Part shown: piece by piece, positions 16,090-24,061 of the stretch
Numbering within the stretch: position 1 is the stretch's first letter
How the letters are laid out: every line of letters starts with the position of its first letter
Source: Clostridia bacterium
GTDB lineage: Bacteria; Bacillota; Clostridia; Oscillospirales; Acutalibacteraceae
Reading direction: 5' to 3'
DNA: 36,737 nucleotides
NCBI GenBank assembly: GCA_017433225.1
Contig: JAFRHS010000042.1
Span: 1 to 36,737, forward strand
Program-made: the position numbers and the translations under genes
Notes under the pieces: model-generated
Databases searched by the model: none
The model's input: only the letters and a program-made list of their open reading frames with translations
Told to the model about the DNA's origin: nothing

Positions 16090-16509
16090 ATGAAATTACA
16101 GGAATCCGGTGAGATGTATCTCAAGACCATTCTGTGGCTTTCTCTCCAGCAGCCTGTCGTTCATTCCATCGACATCAGCGAGTACATGGGCTTCTCGAAA
16201 CCCAGCGTCAGCCGGGCCGTCTCCATCCTGAAAGAGTCGGGGTACATTACGTTCCATGAGGACAAGTCCATCACTCTGACAGAGACCGGGCGAAAGGTCG
16301 CCACGAATCTTTTCGAGCGCCAGGTCGTCCTCTCTCATCTGCTGATGAAGATGGGCGTCGACGAGGACACGGCCTATGAAGACGGATGCCGTCTGGAACA
16401 TGTCATCTCCGATGAGAGCTTTGAGCACATCAAAAAATATCTCAACATCACCGATGAAGACATCGTTCTTTCCGCCGACCCGAAGACCGGTCTCATACGA
16501 GATGTCTGA
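16090..16509 (+). CDS. DtxR/MntR-family metal-dependent transcriptional regulator
   Basis: 139 residues with a winged helix-turn-helix (about 10-75: SGEMYLKTILWL..IDISEYMGFSKPSVSRAVSILKESGYI) and the dimerisation/metal domain (ERQVVLSHLLMKMGVDEDTAYEDGCRLEHVISDESFEHI) holding the usual Glu, Cys and His ligands. The family represses iron or manganese uptake genes when metal is plentiful. The true start is the ATG at 16090 behind aaggagg (16076-16082); the frame stays open back into the tRNA, which is not coding. No metal transporter lies nearby. With only 41 bases to the tRNA, it is probably transcribed from the tRNA-Gly promoter. Confidence 0.92.
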   Translation: MKLQESGEMYLKTILWLSLQQPVVHSIDISEYMGFSKPSVSRAVSILKESGYITFHEDKSITLTETGRKVATNLFERQVVLSHLLMKMGVDEDTAYEDGCRLEHVISDESFEHIKKYLNITDEDIVLSADPKTGLIRDV

Positions 16510-16529
16510 AAAAAAGCAATAAAACTTTG

Positions 16530-16558
16530 GCGCATTGCTCCTGCAATGCGCTTCTTTT
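16530..16558 (+). terminator. Terminator after the MntR-like gene
   Basis: A perfect 9-bp stem gcgcattgc/gcaatgcgc (16530-16538 with 16543-16551), loop tcct, is followed by ttcttttat. Its T tail overlaps the -35 of the next promoter. Confidence 0.92.
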
Positions 16559-16559
16559 A

Positions 16560-16588
16560 TTGAAGGGAAACCTTTTTTCGTTTATAAT
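16560..16588 (+). promoter_or_regulatory. Promoter of the two-component operon
   Basis: TTGAAG (16560-16565), a 17-base spacer and a perfect TATAAT (16583-16588), 55 bases before the response regulator start. Confidence 0.8.
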
Positions 16589-16643
16589 CTAATTTAAGAT
16601 ATTTATGAATCGGTCTTTGAGACCGGAATGGGAGATATCAATT

Positions 16644-17318
16644 ATGAGAATTCTGATCGTAGAAGACGAGGTCCGTCTGGCGGAAGCGCTCGGGGAGATC
16701 ATGAAGGCGCAGAGATACACCACGGACATCGTTTATGACGGTGAAAGCGCGTTCGACAATGCCATGAGCGGCATTTACGACTGCATCATCCTCGACGTCA
16801 TGATCCCGAAAATGGACGGGTTCGAAGTCGTTCGCCGGATGCGCGCGGAAAAGAATACGACGCCGGTCATCATGCTGACCGCCAGAGACGACACCGTCGA
16901 CAAGATCAAGGGTCTCGATGCCGGTGCAGATGACTATCTGACCAAGCCCTTCATTCCCGGAGAGCTGCTGGCGCGCGTCCGTGCCATCTCCCGCCGGCAG
17001 GGCGAAGTCGTCATGGACGAACTCGAGTTCGAGGATCTGGTCCTGTCCCTGTCGAACTATACGCTGGAGGGCAACGGGAAATCCATGCCCCTCGGTCCGA
17101 AAGAGTTTGAGATCATGCGTCTCCTCATGTCCGCTCCGAACGTGATCGTCCCGAAAGAAGACTTCATCGTGAAGGTCTGGGGCGCGGAGTCCGACGCGGA
17201 AGACAACAATGTGGAAGTATACATTTCGTTCCTTCGCAAGAAGCTGAAACATCTGAATTCCAGAGTCAGCATCACGACGGTTCGAAAGATCGGATATCGC
17301 CTGGAGGTGAGCGCGTAA
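16644..17318 (+). CDS. OmpR/PhoB-family response regulator
   Basis: 224 residues. The receiver domain has E7-D8, the phosphorylated D51 (ILDVMIPKMDGF), T79 (LTARDD) and K101 (DYLTKPF). The winged-helix DNA-binding domain (about 128-224) includes LGPKEFEIMRLLM and NNVEVYISFLRKKLK..RKIGYRLE. The ATG at 16644 gives the canonical MRILIVEDE start behind gggag; an upstream in-frame ATG at 16605 would add 13 unrelated residues and is not favoured. The histidine kinase gene follows one base later. The genes it controls are unknown. Confidence 0.95.
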   Translation: MRILIVEDEVRLAEALGEIMKAQRYTTDIVYDGESAFDNAMSGIYDCIILDVMIPKMDGFEVVRRMRAEKNTTPVIMLTARDDTVDKIKGLDAGADDYLTKPFIPGELLARVRAISRRQGEVVMDELEFEDLVLSLSNYTLEGNGKSMPLGPKEFEIMRLLMSAPNVIVPKEDFIVKVWGAESDAEDNNVEVYISFLRKKLKHLNSRVSITTVRKIGYRLEVSA

Positions 17319-17319
17319 C

Positions 17320-18657
17320 GTGCTGACGAAACTTCGCCGTCGATTCATTCTCGATACGATGATCCTGGCGCTCATCATACTCACCGGGGCAACGTCACTT
17401 CTGATCGTTGCCTCTTATACGTATGGGCAAAACGCCGCGCTGGATACGATGAAGGACCTTCTGACGAGCGTGACGCCTGAGGTCGTCACCGTCACTGAGG
17501 GAGAAAAAGGCAAGCCGGATTCGGCCGAGGTCGACTGGGAAGCCATCGAGATAAGAGATGAGTCCGCCATCATGATCCTGTCCGAGGACGGGGACGTCCT
17601 GGTCTCCATGGTGCCCGGCAAATCGTTTCGGGAAAAGGTGGCCGGCAGTCAGGCGGAGATCGCCCGGACGGTGTCTCAGGAGAAGAAATCTTCCGGCATC
17701 ATCCTGACCAACATCCGGTACATGAAAGAGCCCCTGAAGGGGATCGGGACCAAAGTGGCCCTTCTGGACCGGGCCAGTGAGTTGAAGGCGATCTATTTCC
17801 AGTTCCGTCTCTATATCACGCTGGCATTCATCCTTCTGATCCTCCTTCTCCTGCTCAGTGAGTACCTCGCGCGGAGGTCCATCCTTCCGGTCGACGAAGC
17901 CATCCGGACCCAGCAGCAGTTCATCGCCGATGCGTCCCATGAACTGAAGACACCCATCGCGGTCATCCTCGCGAACCTCGATATCCTGAAAACGAGTCCG
18001 GACAAGACGGTCCGGGAGTCTGAAAAATGGATCGAGAGCACCAAGCTGGAAGCGAACCGCATGTCGAAGCTGGTGAACGAGATGCTCTTCCTGGCTCGTT
18101 CCGACGCGGCCATGGACATGCACTACAACTTCCGCCTCATCAACTTCAGCGATGTGGTCGAAGAAGTGGTCCTCACGACCGAGGCGCTGATCTTTGAACG
18201 CAACGTCACGCTGGAGACTGACATCGAGGAGGATTCACAGGTCGTCGGCGACATCGAGCGACTGAAACAGGTCGTCATGATCCTCATCGAGAACGCCACG
18301 AAGTACGTGGATGAGAACGGTACCATCCGGGTGAAGCTGACCTCGGGACCCCGCCACATGGAGGTCCTGACCGTCACGAACAGCGGCGCTCCCATCCCGA
18401 AGGAAAAAGCCGAGCACATCTTTGAACGGTTCTACCGGGTCGACGAGTCCCGGGTCCGGGAAAAGGGCGGCTACGGCCTGGGCCTTTCCATTGCCCAGAA
18501 GATCATCGAAAAACATCACGGTGAGATCGGCCTTGCCTTTTCGAACGAGAACGGCACCTGTTTTGTCGTCCGGCTGCCGCACGCTCAGAATCTGAGAGCG
18601 CCGGACCTTACGGTCCTGCCGGGCACGGACGCCGCAAAAGAAAAGCCGGCCGACTGA
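17320..18657 (+). CDS. Sensor histidine kinase
   Basis: Membrane sensor paired with the preceding regulator. The 445 residues comprise helix 1 (about 11-35), an outside sensing part of roughly 130 residues, helix 2 (about 165-187), the dimerisation helix with phosphorylated H207 (FIADASHELKTPIAVI) and the ATPase domain with the N box (LIENATKYV), VTNSGAPIP and GYGLGLSIAQKIIEKHHGEI. It starts with GTG at 17320 behind ctggaggtga. No HAMP domain is obvious between helix 2 and the His box. The signal it senses cannot be told from the sequence. Confidence 0.94.
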   Translation: MLTKLRRRFILDTMILALIILTGATSLLIVASYTYGQNAALDTMKDLLTSVTPEVVTVTEGEKGKPDSAEVDWEAIEIRDESAIMILSEDGDVLVSMVPGKSFREKVAGSQAEIARTVSQEKKSSGIILTNIRYMKEPLKGIGTKVALLDRASELKAIYFQFRLYITLAFILLILLLLLSEYLARRSILPVDEAIRTQQQFIADASHELKTPIAVILANLDILKTSPDKTVRESEKWIESTKLEANRMSKLVNEMLFLARSDAAMDMHYNFRLINFSDVVEEVVLTTEALIFERNVTLETDIEEDSQVVGDIERLKQVVMILIENATKYVDENGTIRVKLTSGPRHMEVLTVTNSGAPIPKEKAEHIFERFYRVDESRVREKGGYGLGLSIAQKIIEKHHGEIGLAFSNENGTCFVVRLPHAQNLRAPDLTVLPGTDAAKEKPAD

Positions 18658-18673
18658 ACAGAATCACAATAAA

Positions 18674-18705
18674 AAAAACTCCGAACCAGATGGTTCGGAG
18701 TTTTT
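18674..18705. terminator. Two-way terminator between the histidine kinase and tpiA
   Basis: A 14-15-bp stem aaaaactccgaacca and its complement (18674-18688 with 18691-18705) has a very short loop, an A run on the left and a T run on the right. It serves the convergent genes on both sides. Confidence 0.93.
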
Positions 18706-18723
18706 CATTGTCTGAAAAGCCGA

Positions 18724-19491
18724 TTATTTGCTGGCAGCTTCGACGATCTTGGCGAAGTCGGCCGGCTTCAGGGAAGCGCCGCCGATGAGGCCTCCGTCGA
18801 TGTCTTCCTGAGCAACAAGGCCTTCCGCGTTGCCTGCGTTCATGGAGCCGCCGTACTGAACGACGAACTTGTCGGCAGCTTCTTTGCTGTAGAGGTCAGC
18901 AATGAGGGTGCGGATGAAGTGGTTGACTTCGTTGGCCTGCTCATCGGTCGCGGTCTTGCCGGTGCCGATGGCCCAGACGGGCTCATAAGCGATGATGACG
19001 TTCTCGAGCTCTGCTTCCGAGACGCCGGTCAGAGCGATCTTGGTCTGGATGGCGATGGTCTCGAAGGTGATGTTCTTCTCTCTCTGCTCGAGAGTCTCAC
19101 CGACGCAGAGGATGACTTTGAGGCCGTTGTCGAGCGCGGCACGGGTGCGGTCGCGGACGGTGTCGTCGGTCTCGCCGAAGTACTGTCTTCTCTCGGAATG
19201 GCCGATGACGACGTATTCGACGCCCATCTCTTTCAGCATGGGAGCAGCAACTTCGCCGGTGAAAGCGCCGTTGGACGCCCAGTGGCAGTTCTCAGCGCCG
19301 ACTTTGATGTTGGAGCCGGCAGTCTCTTCGAGAGCGACCTGAAGGTCGACATAGGGAACACAGATGACGACGTCGCAGTCTGCGTTTGCAACGAGGGGCT
19401 TGAGCTCAGTGATGAGCGCTTTTGCCTCGGACGGAGTCTTGTTCATTTTCCAGTTGCCGGCGATGACGGCTTTGCGAAGTGCTTTGTTCAT
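18724..19491 (-). CDS. tpiA: Triose-phosphate isomerase
   Basis: Glycolytic enzyme interconverting dihydroxyacetone phosphate and glyceraldehyde 3-phosphate. The 255-residue TIM barrel has K15 (GNWKMNK), H98 (VIGHSERR), the catalytic E170 (AYEPVWAIGTGK with the flexible loop) and the phosphate-binding VQYGGSMNAGN and GGLIGGASL. The ATG at 19491 follows gaggtag on the reverse strand. It lies 55 bases behind pgk and is probably transcribed with it. Confidence 0.98.
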   Translation of the reverse strand: MNKALRKAVIAGNWKMNKTPSEAKALITELKPLVANADCDVVICVPYVDLQVALEETAGSNIKVGAENCHWASNGAFTGEVAAPMLKEMGVEYVVIGHSERRQYFGETDDTVRDRTRAALDNGLKVILCVGETLEQREKNITFETIAIQTKIALTGVSEAELENVIIAYEPVWAIGTGKTATDEQANEVNHFIRTLIADLYSKEAADKFVVQYGGSMNAGNAEGLVAQEDIDGGLIGGASLKPADFAKIVEAASK

Positions 19492-19546
19492 TGGAATCTA
19501 CCTCTTTTTCGATTGATACAGATTGGTTTATACAAAAGACCGGAAA

Positions 19547-20758
19547 TCAGTCTTTGTCGGCCATAGCGGCAATACCGGGAAGCTCCTTGCCTTCGAGGAA
19601 TTCGAGGGAGGCGCCGCCGCCGGTAGAGATGTGGGTCATCTTGTCGCCGAGCCCCAGCTGGTTGACGGCTGCAGCGGAGTCACCGCCGCCGATGACGGAA
19701 ACGGCATCGGAGTCTGCCAGTGCCTGCGCAACGGCAAGGGTGCCTTTTGCGGTGGTCGGGTTCTCGAAGACGCCCATGGGACCGTTCCAGACGACCGTAG
19801 CGGCTTCGGAGACTTCTTTTGCGAAGATCTCAGCGGTCTTCGGACCGATGTCGAGGCCCATGCTGTCGGCCGGGATGGCGTCGGTGTCAACGACATCGAC
19901 ATCGATGGGAGCGTCGATCGGATCGGGGAAGGCCTTCGCGATGACGGTGTCGAGCGGAAGGACGATCTTCACGTCGTTCTCCGCGGCCTTCAGGAGCATC
20001 TGACGGCAGTATTCGAGCTTCGTGTCGTCGACCAGAGACTTGCCGATCTCGCCGCCCTGGGCCTTGACGAAGGTGTAGGCCATGCCGCCGCCGATGATGA
20101 GGGTGTCGGCCTTGGTCAGGAGGTTCTCGATGACGTTGAGCTTGTCGGCGACCTTGGCGCCGCCGAGGATGGTGACGAAGGGTCTCTTCGGATCTTCCAC
20201 GGCTTCGCCGAGGTATTTGATCTCTTTTGCGATGAGATAACCGGAAACTGCTTCGTCCACATAGTCGACTACGCCGACGGTGGAGCAGTGAGCGCGGTGG
20301 GCCGTGCCGAACGCGTCGTTGACGAACACGTCTGCGAGAGAACCGAGTTCCTCGGAGAACGCGGCTTCGTTCTTGGTCTCTTCCGCTCTGTAACGGGTGT
20401 TCTGCAGGAGAACGATGTCTCCGTCGTTCATGGCAGCGACCGCTGCTTTGGCGTTGTCGCCGACCACGTTGTCATCGGCGGCAAAGGTGACGGGCTGGCC
20501 CAGGAGCTCTTCGAGGCGTGCTGCGACGGGAGCGAGGGACAGTTCGGGCTTCGGTTCGCCCTTCGGTTTGCCGAGGTGGGAGCAAAGGATGACTTTGCCG
20601 CCGTCCGCGACGAGTTTTTTGATGGTGGGGAGGGCAGCGACCAGACGGTTTTCGTCGGTGATCTTGCCGTCTTTCAGGGGGACATTGAAGTCACAGCGTA
20701 CAAGGACTTTTTTGCCTTTGACGTTGATGTCGTCAACAGTTTTTTTGTTGAGTTTCAT
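19547..20758 (-). CDS. pgk: Phosphoglycerate kinase
   Basis: Makes ATP from 1,3-bisphosphoglycerate in glycolysis. 403 residues from the ATG at 20758, which gives the usual [28 protein letters not shown] start behind a ggga-type ribosome site; an ATG four codons upstream is too close to that site. Also visible are SHLGKPKG, the hinge and the ATP-binding [13 protein letters not shown] and [21 protein letters not shown]. It is first gene of a pgk-tpiA pair without gap or gpm beside it. Confidence 0.98.
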   Translation of the reverse strand: MKLNKKTVDDINVKGKKVLVRCDFNVPLKDGKITDENRLVAALPTIKKLVADGGKVILCSHLGKPKGEPKPELSLAPVAARLEELLGQPVTFAADDNVVGDNAKAAVAAMNDGDIVLLQNTRYRAEETKNEAAFSEELGSLADVFVNDAFGTAHRAHCSTVGVVDYVDEAVSGYLIAKEIKYLGEAVEDPKRPFVTILGGAKVADKLNVIENLLTKADTLIIGGGMAYTFVKAQGGEIGKSLVDDTKLEYCRQMLLKAAENDVKIVLPLDTVIAKAFPDPIDAPIDVDVVDTDAIPADSMGLDIGPKTAEIFAKEVSEAATVVWNGPMGVFENPTTAKGTLAVAQALADSDAVSVIGGGDSAAAVNQLGLGDKMTHISTGGGASLEFLEGKELPGIAAMADKD

Positions 20759-20811
20759 GATGTATCTCATCCCTTCGTGAATTTATTTGTTGGTAAAACT
20801 GGACCAATTCT

Positions 20812-20839
20812 ATTATATAGGATTTTCCCCTATAGTCAA
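20812..20839 (-). promoter_or_regulatory. Promoter of pgk-tpiA
   Basis: On the reverse strand TTGACT (20839-20834), a 16-base spacer and a perfect TATAAT (20817-20812), 53 bases before the pgk ATG. Confidence 0.8.
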
Positions 20840-20882
20840 AAGATTAACAACAGATTTTTTCGAACAATTTGAAAAAGATGTC

Positions 20883-21398
20883 TCACAGGTCATTGACATC
20901 GGTCCAGCGGTACCGGTGGAGTTCTCCGGAACACTGCAGCTCGGGGTAATCCCACTGGCGCAGGACCTCGTAGACGCCGACGGCGACGGAGTTCGAGAGG
21001 TTCAGGCTGCGGCACTCATCCATCATGGGGATGCGCACACATGCGTCCGGGTGAGCGAGGAGCAGTTCCTCGGGGAGGCCGGCCGTTTCCTTGCCGAAAA
21101 ACAGGTAGGCGCCGTCCGGGTAGGTGAGGTCGCTGTGGCGATGTACCGCCTTCGTCGTGAAGAAGAAACAGGCGGCGTCGGGATGCTTTTCGAAGAAGTC
21201 GTCGAGGCCCTCATAGTAAGTGAGGTCCAGGTACTGCCAGTAGTCGAGGCCGCTGCGTTTCAGATGCTTGTCGGTGACCGTGAACCCCATGGGTTTCACG
21301 ATGTGGAGCCGGGCACCGGTGCAGGCGCAGGTGCGGGCGATGTTCCCGGTGTTCTGCGGGATCTCCGGTTCGACCAGAACGATATTGAGCTCAGTCAT
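20883..21398 (-). CDS. trmL: tRNA (cytidine(34)-2'-O)-methyltransferase, TrmL
   Basis: SPOUT-class methyltransferase that modifies the wobble base of leucine tRNAs. The 171 residues show NIVLVEPEIPQNTGNIARTC at the N-terminus, LFFGKETAGLPEELL and the knot end IPMMDECRSLNLSNSVAVGVYEVLRQ. The ATG at 21398 (MTELNIV) follows agaggga and overlaps the stop of trkH by eight bases; a longer frame upstream lies inside trkH and is not favoured. It is the last gene of the potassium-uptake operon. Confidence 0.95.
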   Translation of the reverse strand: MTELNIVLVEPEIPQNTGNIARTCACTGARLHIVKPMGFTVTDKHLKRSGLDYWQYLDLTYYEGLDDFFEKHPDAACFFFTTKAVHRHSDLTYPDGAYLFFGKETAGLPEELLLAHPDACVRIPMMDECRSLNLSNSVAVGVYEVLRQWDYPELQCSGELHRYRWTDVNDL

Positions 21399-22902
21399 TG
21401 TGTCCCTCTTTTCGGCGGCGCAGGATGCTGCGCTGGATGTCCCGGACATTTGTGACGAGCCGCGCCACACCGAACAGGAAGACGAAGATCTCCAGTCGGG
21501 CGATGAGCATGGCGACCGTCAGGATCCAGAGGGTGGGAGCGGACGCGGTGGCCGCGGTGACGCCTACGGAGAGCCCGATGGTGCCGAGGGCCGAGACGAA
21601 CTCGATGAAGGAGTCCTGAAGACTGTGTCCGCAGAGCATCAGCGCGAACGTGCCGAGGATGGCGATGGTGAAGTACGCGATGAGGTAGGCGTAGTTCTGG
21701 CTGATCTCTTCCCGGGAGACGGTGCGGGTCACGCCGAACCGGCGGATCTTGCGGGGACTGACGGTCCGCTCGGAGCGGAGGCTGTCCCGGAAGTCCCAGA
21801 AGAGGCTCTTTGCGCCGAGGGCAAACCGGTATGCCTTGAGGCCGCCGGCAGTGGAGTCCGTGTTGCCGCCGATGAACATGAAGAGGATAGCGGGGACCAG
21901 GGCGAAGCCTGCCACATGCAGGTAATCGTCCACATTGGTGAGTCCGGTGGTGGTCAGGATGGAGATCATCTGGAAAAACGACTGGTCGATCGCCATCAGG
22001 ACAGACGGGGACACGTGGTCGAGGACCAGCTGGACCGTTCCGATGGGCCCCGCGATGGCGAGAAGGACCATGACGCAACGGACTTCGATATGGTTGAAAT
22101 AGTCTTTGAAGCGGCCCCGGAACAGCATGGAACTGGCCATGAAGTTGGTGGCGCCCATCAGCATGAGGACCATGGTGATGATGTCGATGGGGACGCTGGC
22201 ATAATGGCCGATGCTGTCCGGATGGATCGAAAACCCGCCGGTGGCGACGGCCGAGATGGAATAGTTGACGGCGTCGAACAGAGGCATCCCGGACAGGACA
22301 TACAGGATGATGCCCGCGAGGATGAAACTGCCGTAAAGGACGAGGATGGTCCGGGCGGAACGGAAGGGGCTCGTGGAGAGCCGGTCCGTATGCCCTTCCG
22401 CCGTGAAGAGCTGCATGCCGTAATAGTTGGCGAGGATGGCCGTCAGGACCAGGACGAGGCCGACACCGCCGATGAGGTGGAGGAGCGACCGGTACAGAAG
22501 GATGAGGTGGCTCACCGCCGTGACATCCGTGACCGACAGACCGGTCGTGGTGAGACCGCTCATCGATTCGAAGGCGGCCTGGGGAACAGAATAACCCACC
22601 ATCATGAACGGGATGGAGCAGAACGCCACTGCGACGATCCAGAGCAGAAGCAGGATCATGGAACTGGCGTGTTTGCGCAGGACGAGTGCGCGCTGCCCGC
22701 GGCTGCAGAGCAGAAGAAGGCCGCCGGTCAGCAGAGTGGCTGCCGCCGGGACCAGAAAGGCCTTTGCCTCATGGGACTCTTCCGGCCAGAAGATGAGGAG
22801 AAAGAGCGGAGCCAGAAGGATGATCGTCAGCATCAGGCAGAGAAAACCGAGCGACCGCACCAGAGCGATGCGGTCCATGCGTATGGAAGCCTGTGGACTC
22901 AT
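21391..22902 (-). CDS. TrkH/KtrB-family potassium uptake channel subunit
   Basis: Membrane pore for K+ uptake, 503 residues. The four pore loops of the family can be seen: TTGLSVTD, VATGGFSIH, TTTGLTNVD and GTIGLSVGV, each with the selectivity Gly. About ten hydrophobic helices surround them, and a basic C-terminus ends in RRRKEG. The ATG at 22902 is four bases from the stop of the regulatory TrkA-type gene upstream, so the transporter is assembled from one operon. Whether it is the KtrB or TrkH branch needs a tree; the 503-residue length suits the TrkH group. Confidence 0.93.
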   Translation of the reverse strand: MSPQASIRMDRIALVRSLGFLCLMLTIILLAPLFLLIFWPEESHEAKAFLVPAAATLLTGGLLLLCSRGQRALVLRKHASSMILLLLWIVAVAFCSIPFMMVGYSVPQAAFESMSGLTTTGLSVTDVTAVSHLILLYRSLLHLIGGVGLVLVLTAILANYYGMQLFTAEGHTDRLSTSPFRSARTILVLYGSFILAGIILYVLSGMPLFDAVNYSISAVATGGFSIHPDSIGHYASVPIDIITMVLMLMGATNFMASSMLFRGRFKDYFNHIEVRCVMVLLAIAGPIGTVQLVLDHVSPSVLMAIDQSFFQMISILTTTGLTNVDDYLHVAGFALVPAILFMFIGGNTDSTAGGLKAYRFALGAKSLFWDFRDSLRSERTVSPRKIRRFGVTRTVSREEISQNYAYLIAYFTIAILGTFALMLCGHSLQDSFIEFVSALGTIGLSVGVTAATASAPTLWILTVAMLIARLEIFVFLFGVARLVTNVRDIQRSILRRRKEGHND

Positions 22903-22906
22903 AGTG

Positions 22907-23566
22907 TTACTCCTTCAAAGCTTTCAGGACGAGGTCCTGCTGGCCGGGAGCGGTCAGGATGTAGAGTTTGTCTCCGGCTGACAGGACGTCGGTACCGGAG
23001 GGAACGACCATGGCGCCGTTCGCGCGGATGATGCATCCGATGATGGTGTTGCCCGGCAGGGTCATCTGGATGAGGTTGCGGCCGATGCACGGTTCCTCGC
23101 CCTTCAGGACGACGGAGAACAGGTTGACCCGGTTGTCCTCGAGCGGAAGGGTCTCGACGAGATCCTGGATGGTGGCGGCCTCGGTCAGGAATTTGGCGAC
23201 CATGTGGGTGGAACTCAAAACGTGGCCGACGCCCAGCTCCTGGAACAGCTGCACGTTCTTCGGGTTGCGGACCGTACAGACGGTGTGGGGGATATGGAAG
23301 CACTTTTTCGCAAACTGACAGACCGCGAGATTGTTCTCGTCGCGTTCCGACAGGGAGACGAGGACGTCTGCGCCTTCGATTCCCGCTTCGTTCAGCACGT
23401 AGAACCGGGTGGGGTCTCCGTGGAAGACCGGCAGGTCGTGGTGGGCGGACAGTTTCTCGCAGTATTCCTTGTGCGCGTTGATGACGGTGAGCTTGTGGCC
23501 GTTCTCCTTCAGATTCTCGATGAGGAAGTCGGTCTGCTCATAGCCGCCGGCGATCACGATATGCAT
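22907..23566 (-). CDS. TrkA/KtrA-type potassium channel regulator with RCK_N and RCK_C domains
   Basis: 219 residues: an N-terminal Rossmann-like RCK_N domain (1-135) and a C-terminal RCK_C/TrkA_C domain (about 140-219, LFSVVLKGEEPCIGRNL..GDKLYILTAPGQ). The glycine motif is altered to IVIAGGYEQTDF, lacking the GxGxxG expected for NAD or ATP binding, while the acidic strand ends and the dimer helix remain. It could be a regulatory subunit that does not bind nucleotide in the normal way. It stands two bases after the other TrkA-type gene and four before trkH. Confidence 0.9.
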   Translation of the reverse strand: MHIVIAGGYEQTDFLIENLKENGHKLTVINAHKEYCEKLSAHHDLPVFHGDPTRFYVLNEAGIEGADVLVSLSERDENNLAVCQFAKKCFHIPHTVCTVRNPKNVQLFQELGVGHVLSSTHMVAKFLTEAATIQDLVETLPLEDNRVNLFSVVLKGEEPCIGRNLIQMTLPGNTIIGCIIRANGAMVVPSGTDVLSAGDKLYILTAPGQQDLVLKALKE

Positions 23567-23568
23567 GC

Positions 23569-24000
23569 TCAGTCCTCCTCTCCGAACAGGAATTCAAAGT
23601 CTTTTTCAAACTCTGCCAGGGACAGGGTGAAGGGGAAGATGCCGCGGATGGGCAGATCTTCGACCAGCTTTTCGAAATTGGCGTCGTCGAACCGGGCAAA
23701 GACGGTGGGCACCTCGTAGATCCGGCACGCGATCTGTGCCAGGAGGTTGTTGCGGCTGTCGTCGCCGGTGGCGGCGATGAAGAGGTCCGCATTCTCGATG
23801 CCGGCCCGGACCAGCTGCGCTTCGTCGATGCCGTTGCCCTGCAGCAGAAGCCCGCCGAAGGACTCGGACAGGCGGCGAAAGGCCTCCGGGTCCTCATCCA
23901 TGATGGTGACCCGCAGCCCGTGCTCTGCCAGGTATTCGGCGATATGCCCTCCCAGACGGCCGCAGCCGATGATGAGGGCGGAACGTTTCTTTTCAAACAT
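23569..24000 (-). CDS. TrkA-N (RCK_N-only) potassium channel regulator
   Basis: 143 residues holding only the RCK_N Rossmann domain: the intact nucleotide motif IIGCGRLGGHIAEYL, the acidic MDEDPEAFRRL strand end, the IENADLFIAATGDDSRN segment and a short acidic tail instead of RCK_C. It looks complete rather than truncated, since the stop is followed at once by the next gene in the operon. Its intact nucleotide site complements the degenerate one in the next protein, which suggests the two form a heteromeric ring. That is inference. No promoter of its own was seen behind valS. Confidence 0.88.
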   Translation of the reverse strand: MFEKKRSALIIGCGRLGGHIAEYLAEHGLRVTIMDEDPEAFRRLSESFGGLLLQGNGIDEAQLVRAGIENADLFIAATGDDSRNNLLAQIACRIYEVPTVFARFDDANFEKLVEDLPIRGIFPFTLSLAEFEKDFEFLFGEED

Positions 24001-24027
24001 ACTGTATCATCTCCAAAAAGGGAGAAA

Positions 24028-24053
24028 GACCGGGAAGGCCGTGCTTCCCGGTC
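24028..24053 (-). terminator. Terminator between valS and the potassium-uptake operon
   Basis: A perfect 10-bp stem gaccgggaag/cttcccggtc (24028-24037 with 24044-24053) with a six-base loop. On the reverse strand it is followed by tttctcccttttt, a T-rich but broken tail, so some read-through into the trkA-type genes is likely. Confidence 0.75.
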
Positions 24054-24061
24054 TTCGAAAA

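Noticed and set aside
20840-20882. AT-rich imperfect hairpin behind trmL as a terminator
   Set aside because: The pairing is mostly A-T with interruptions, and no clear stem of more than 6-7 bp can be drawn.
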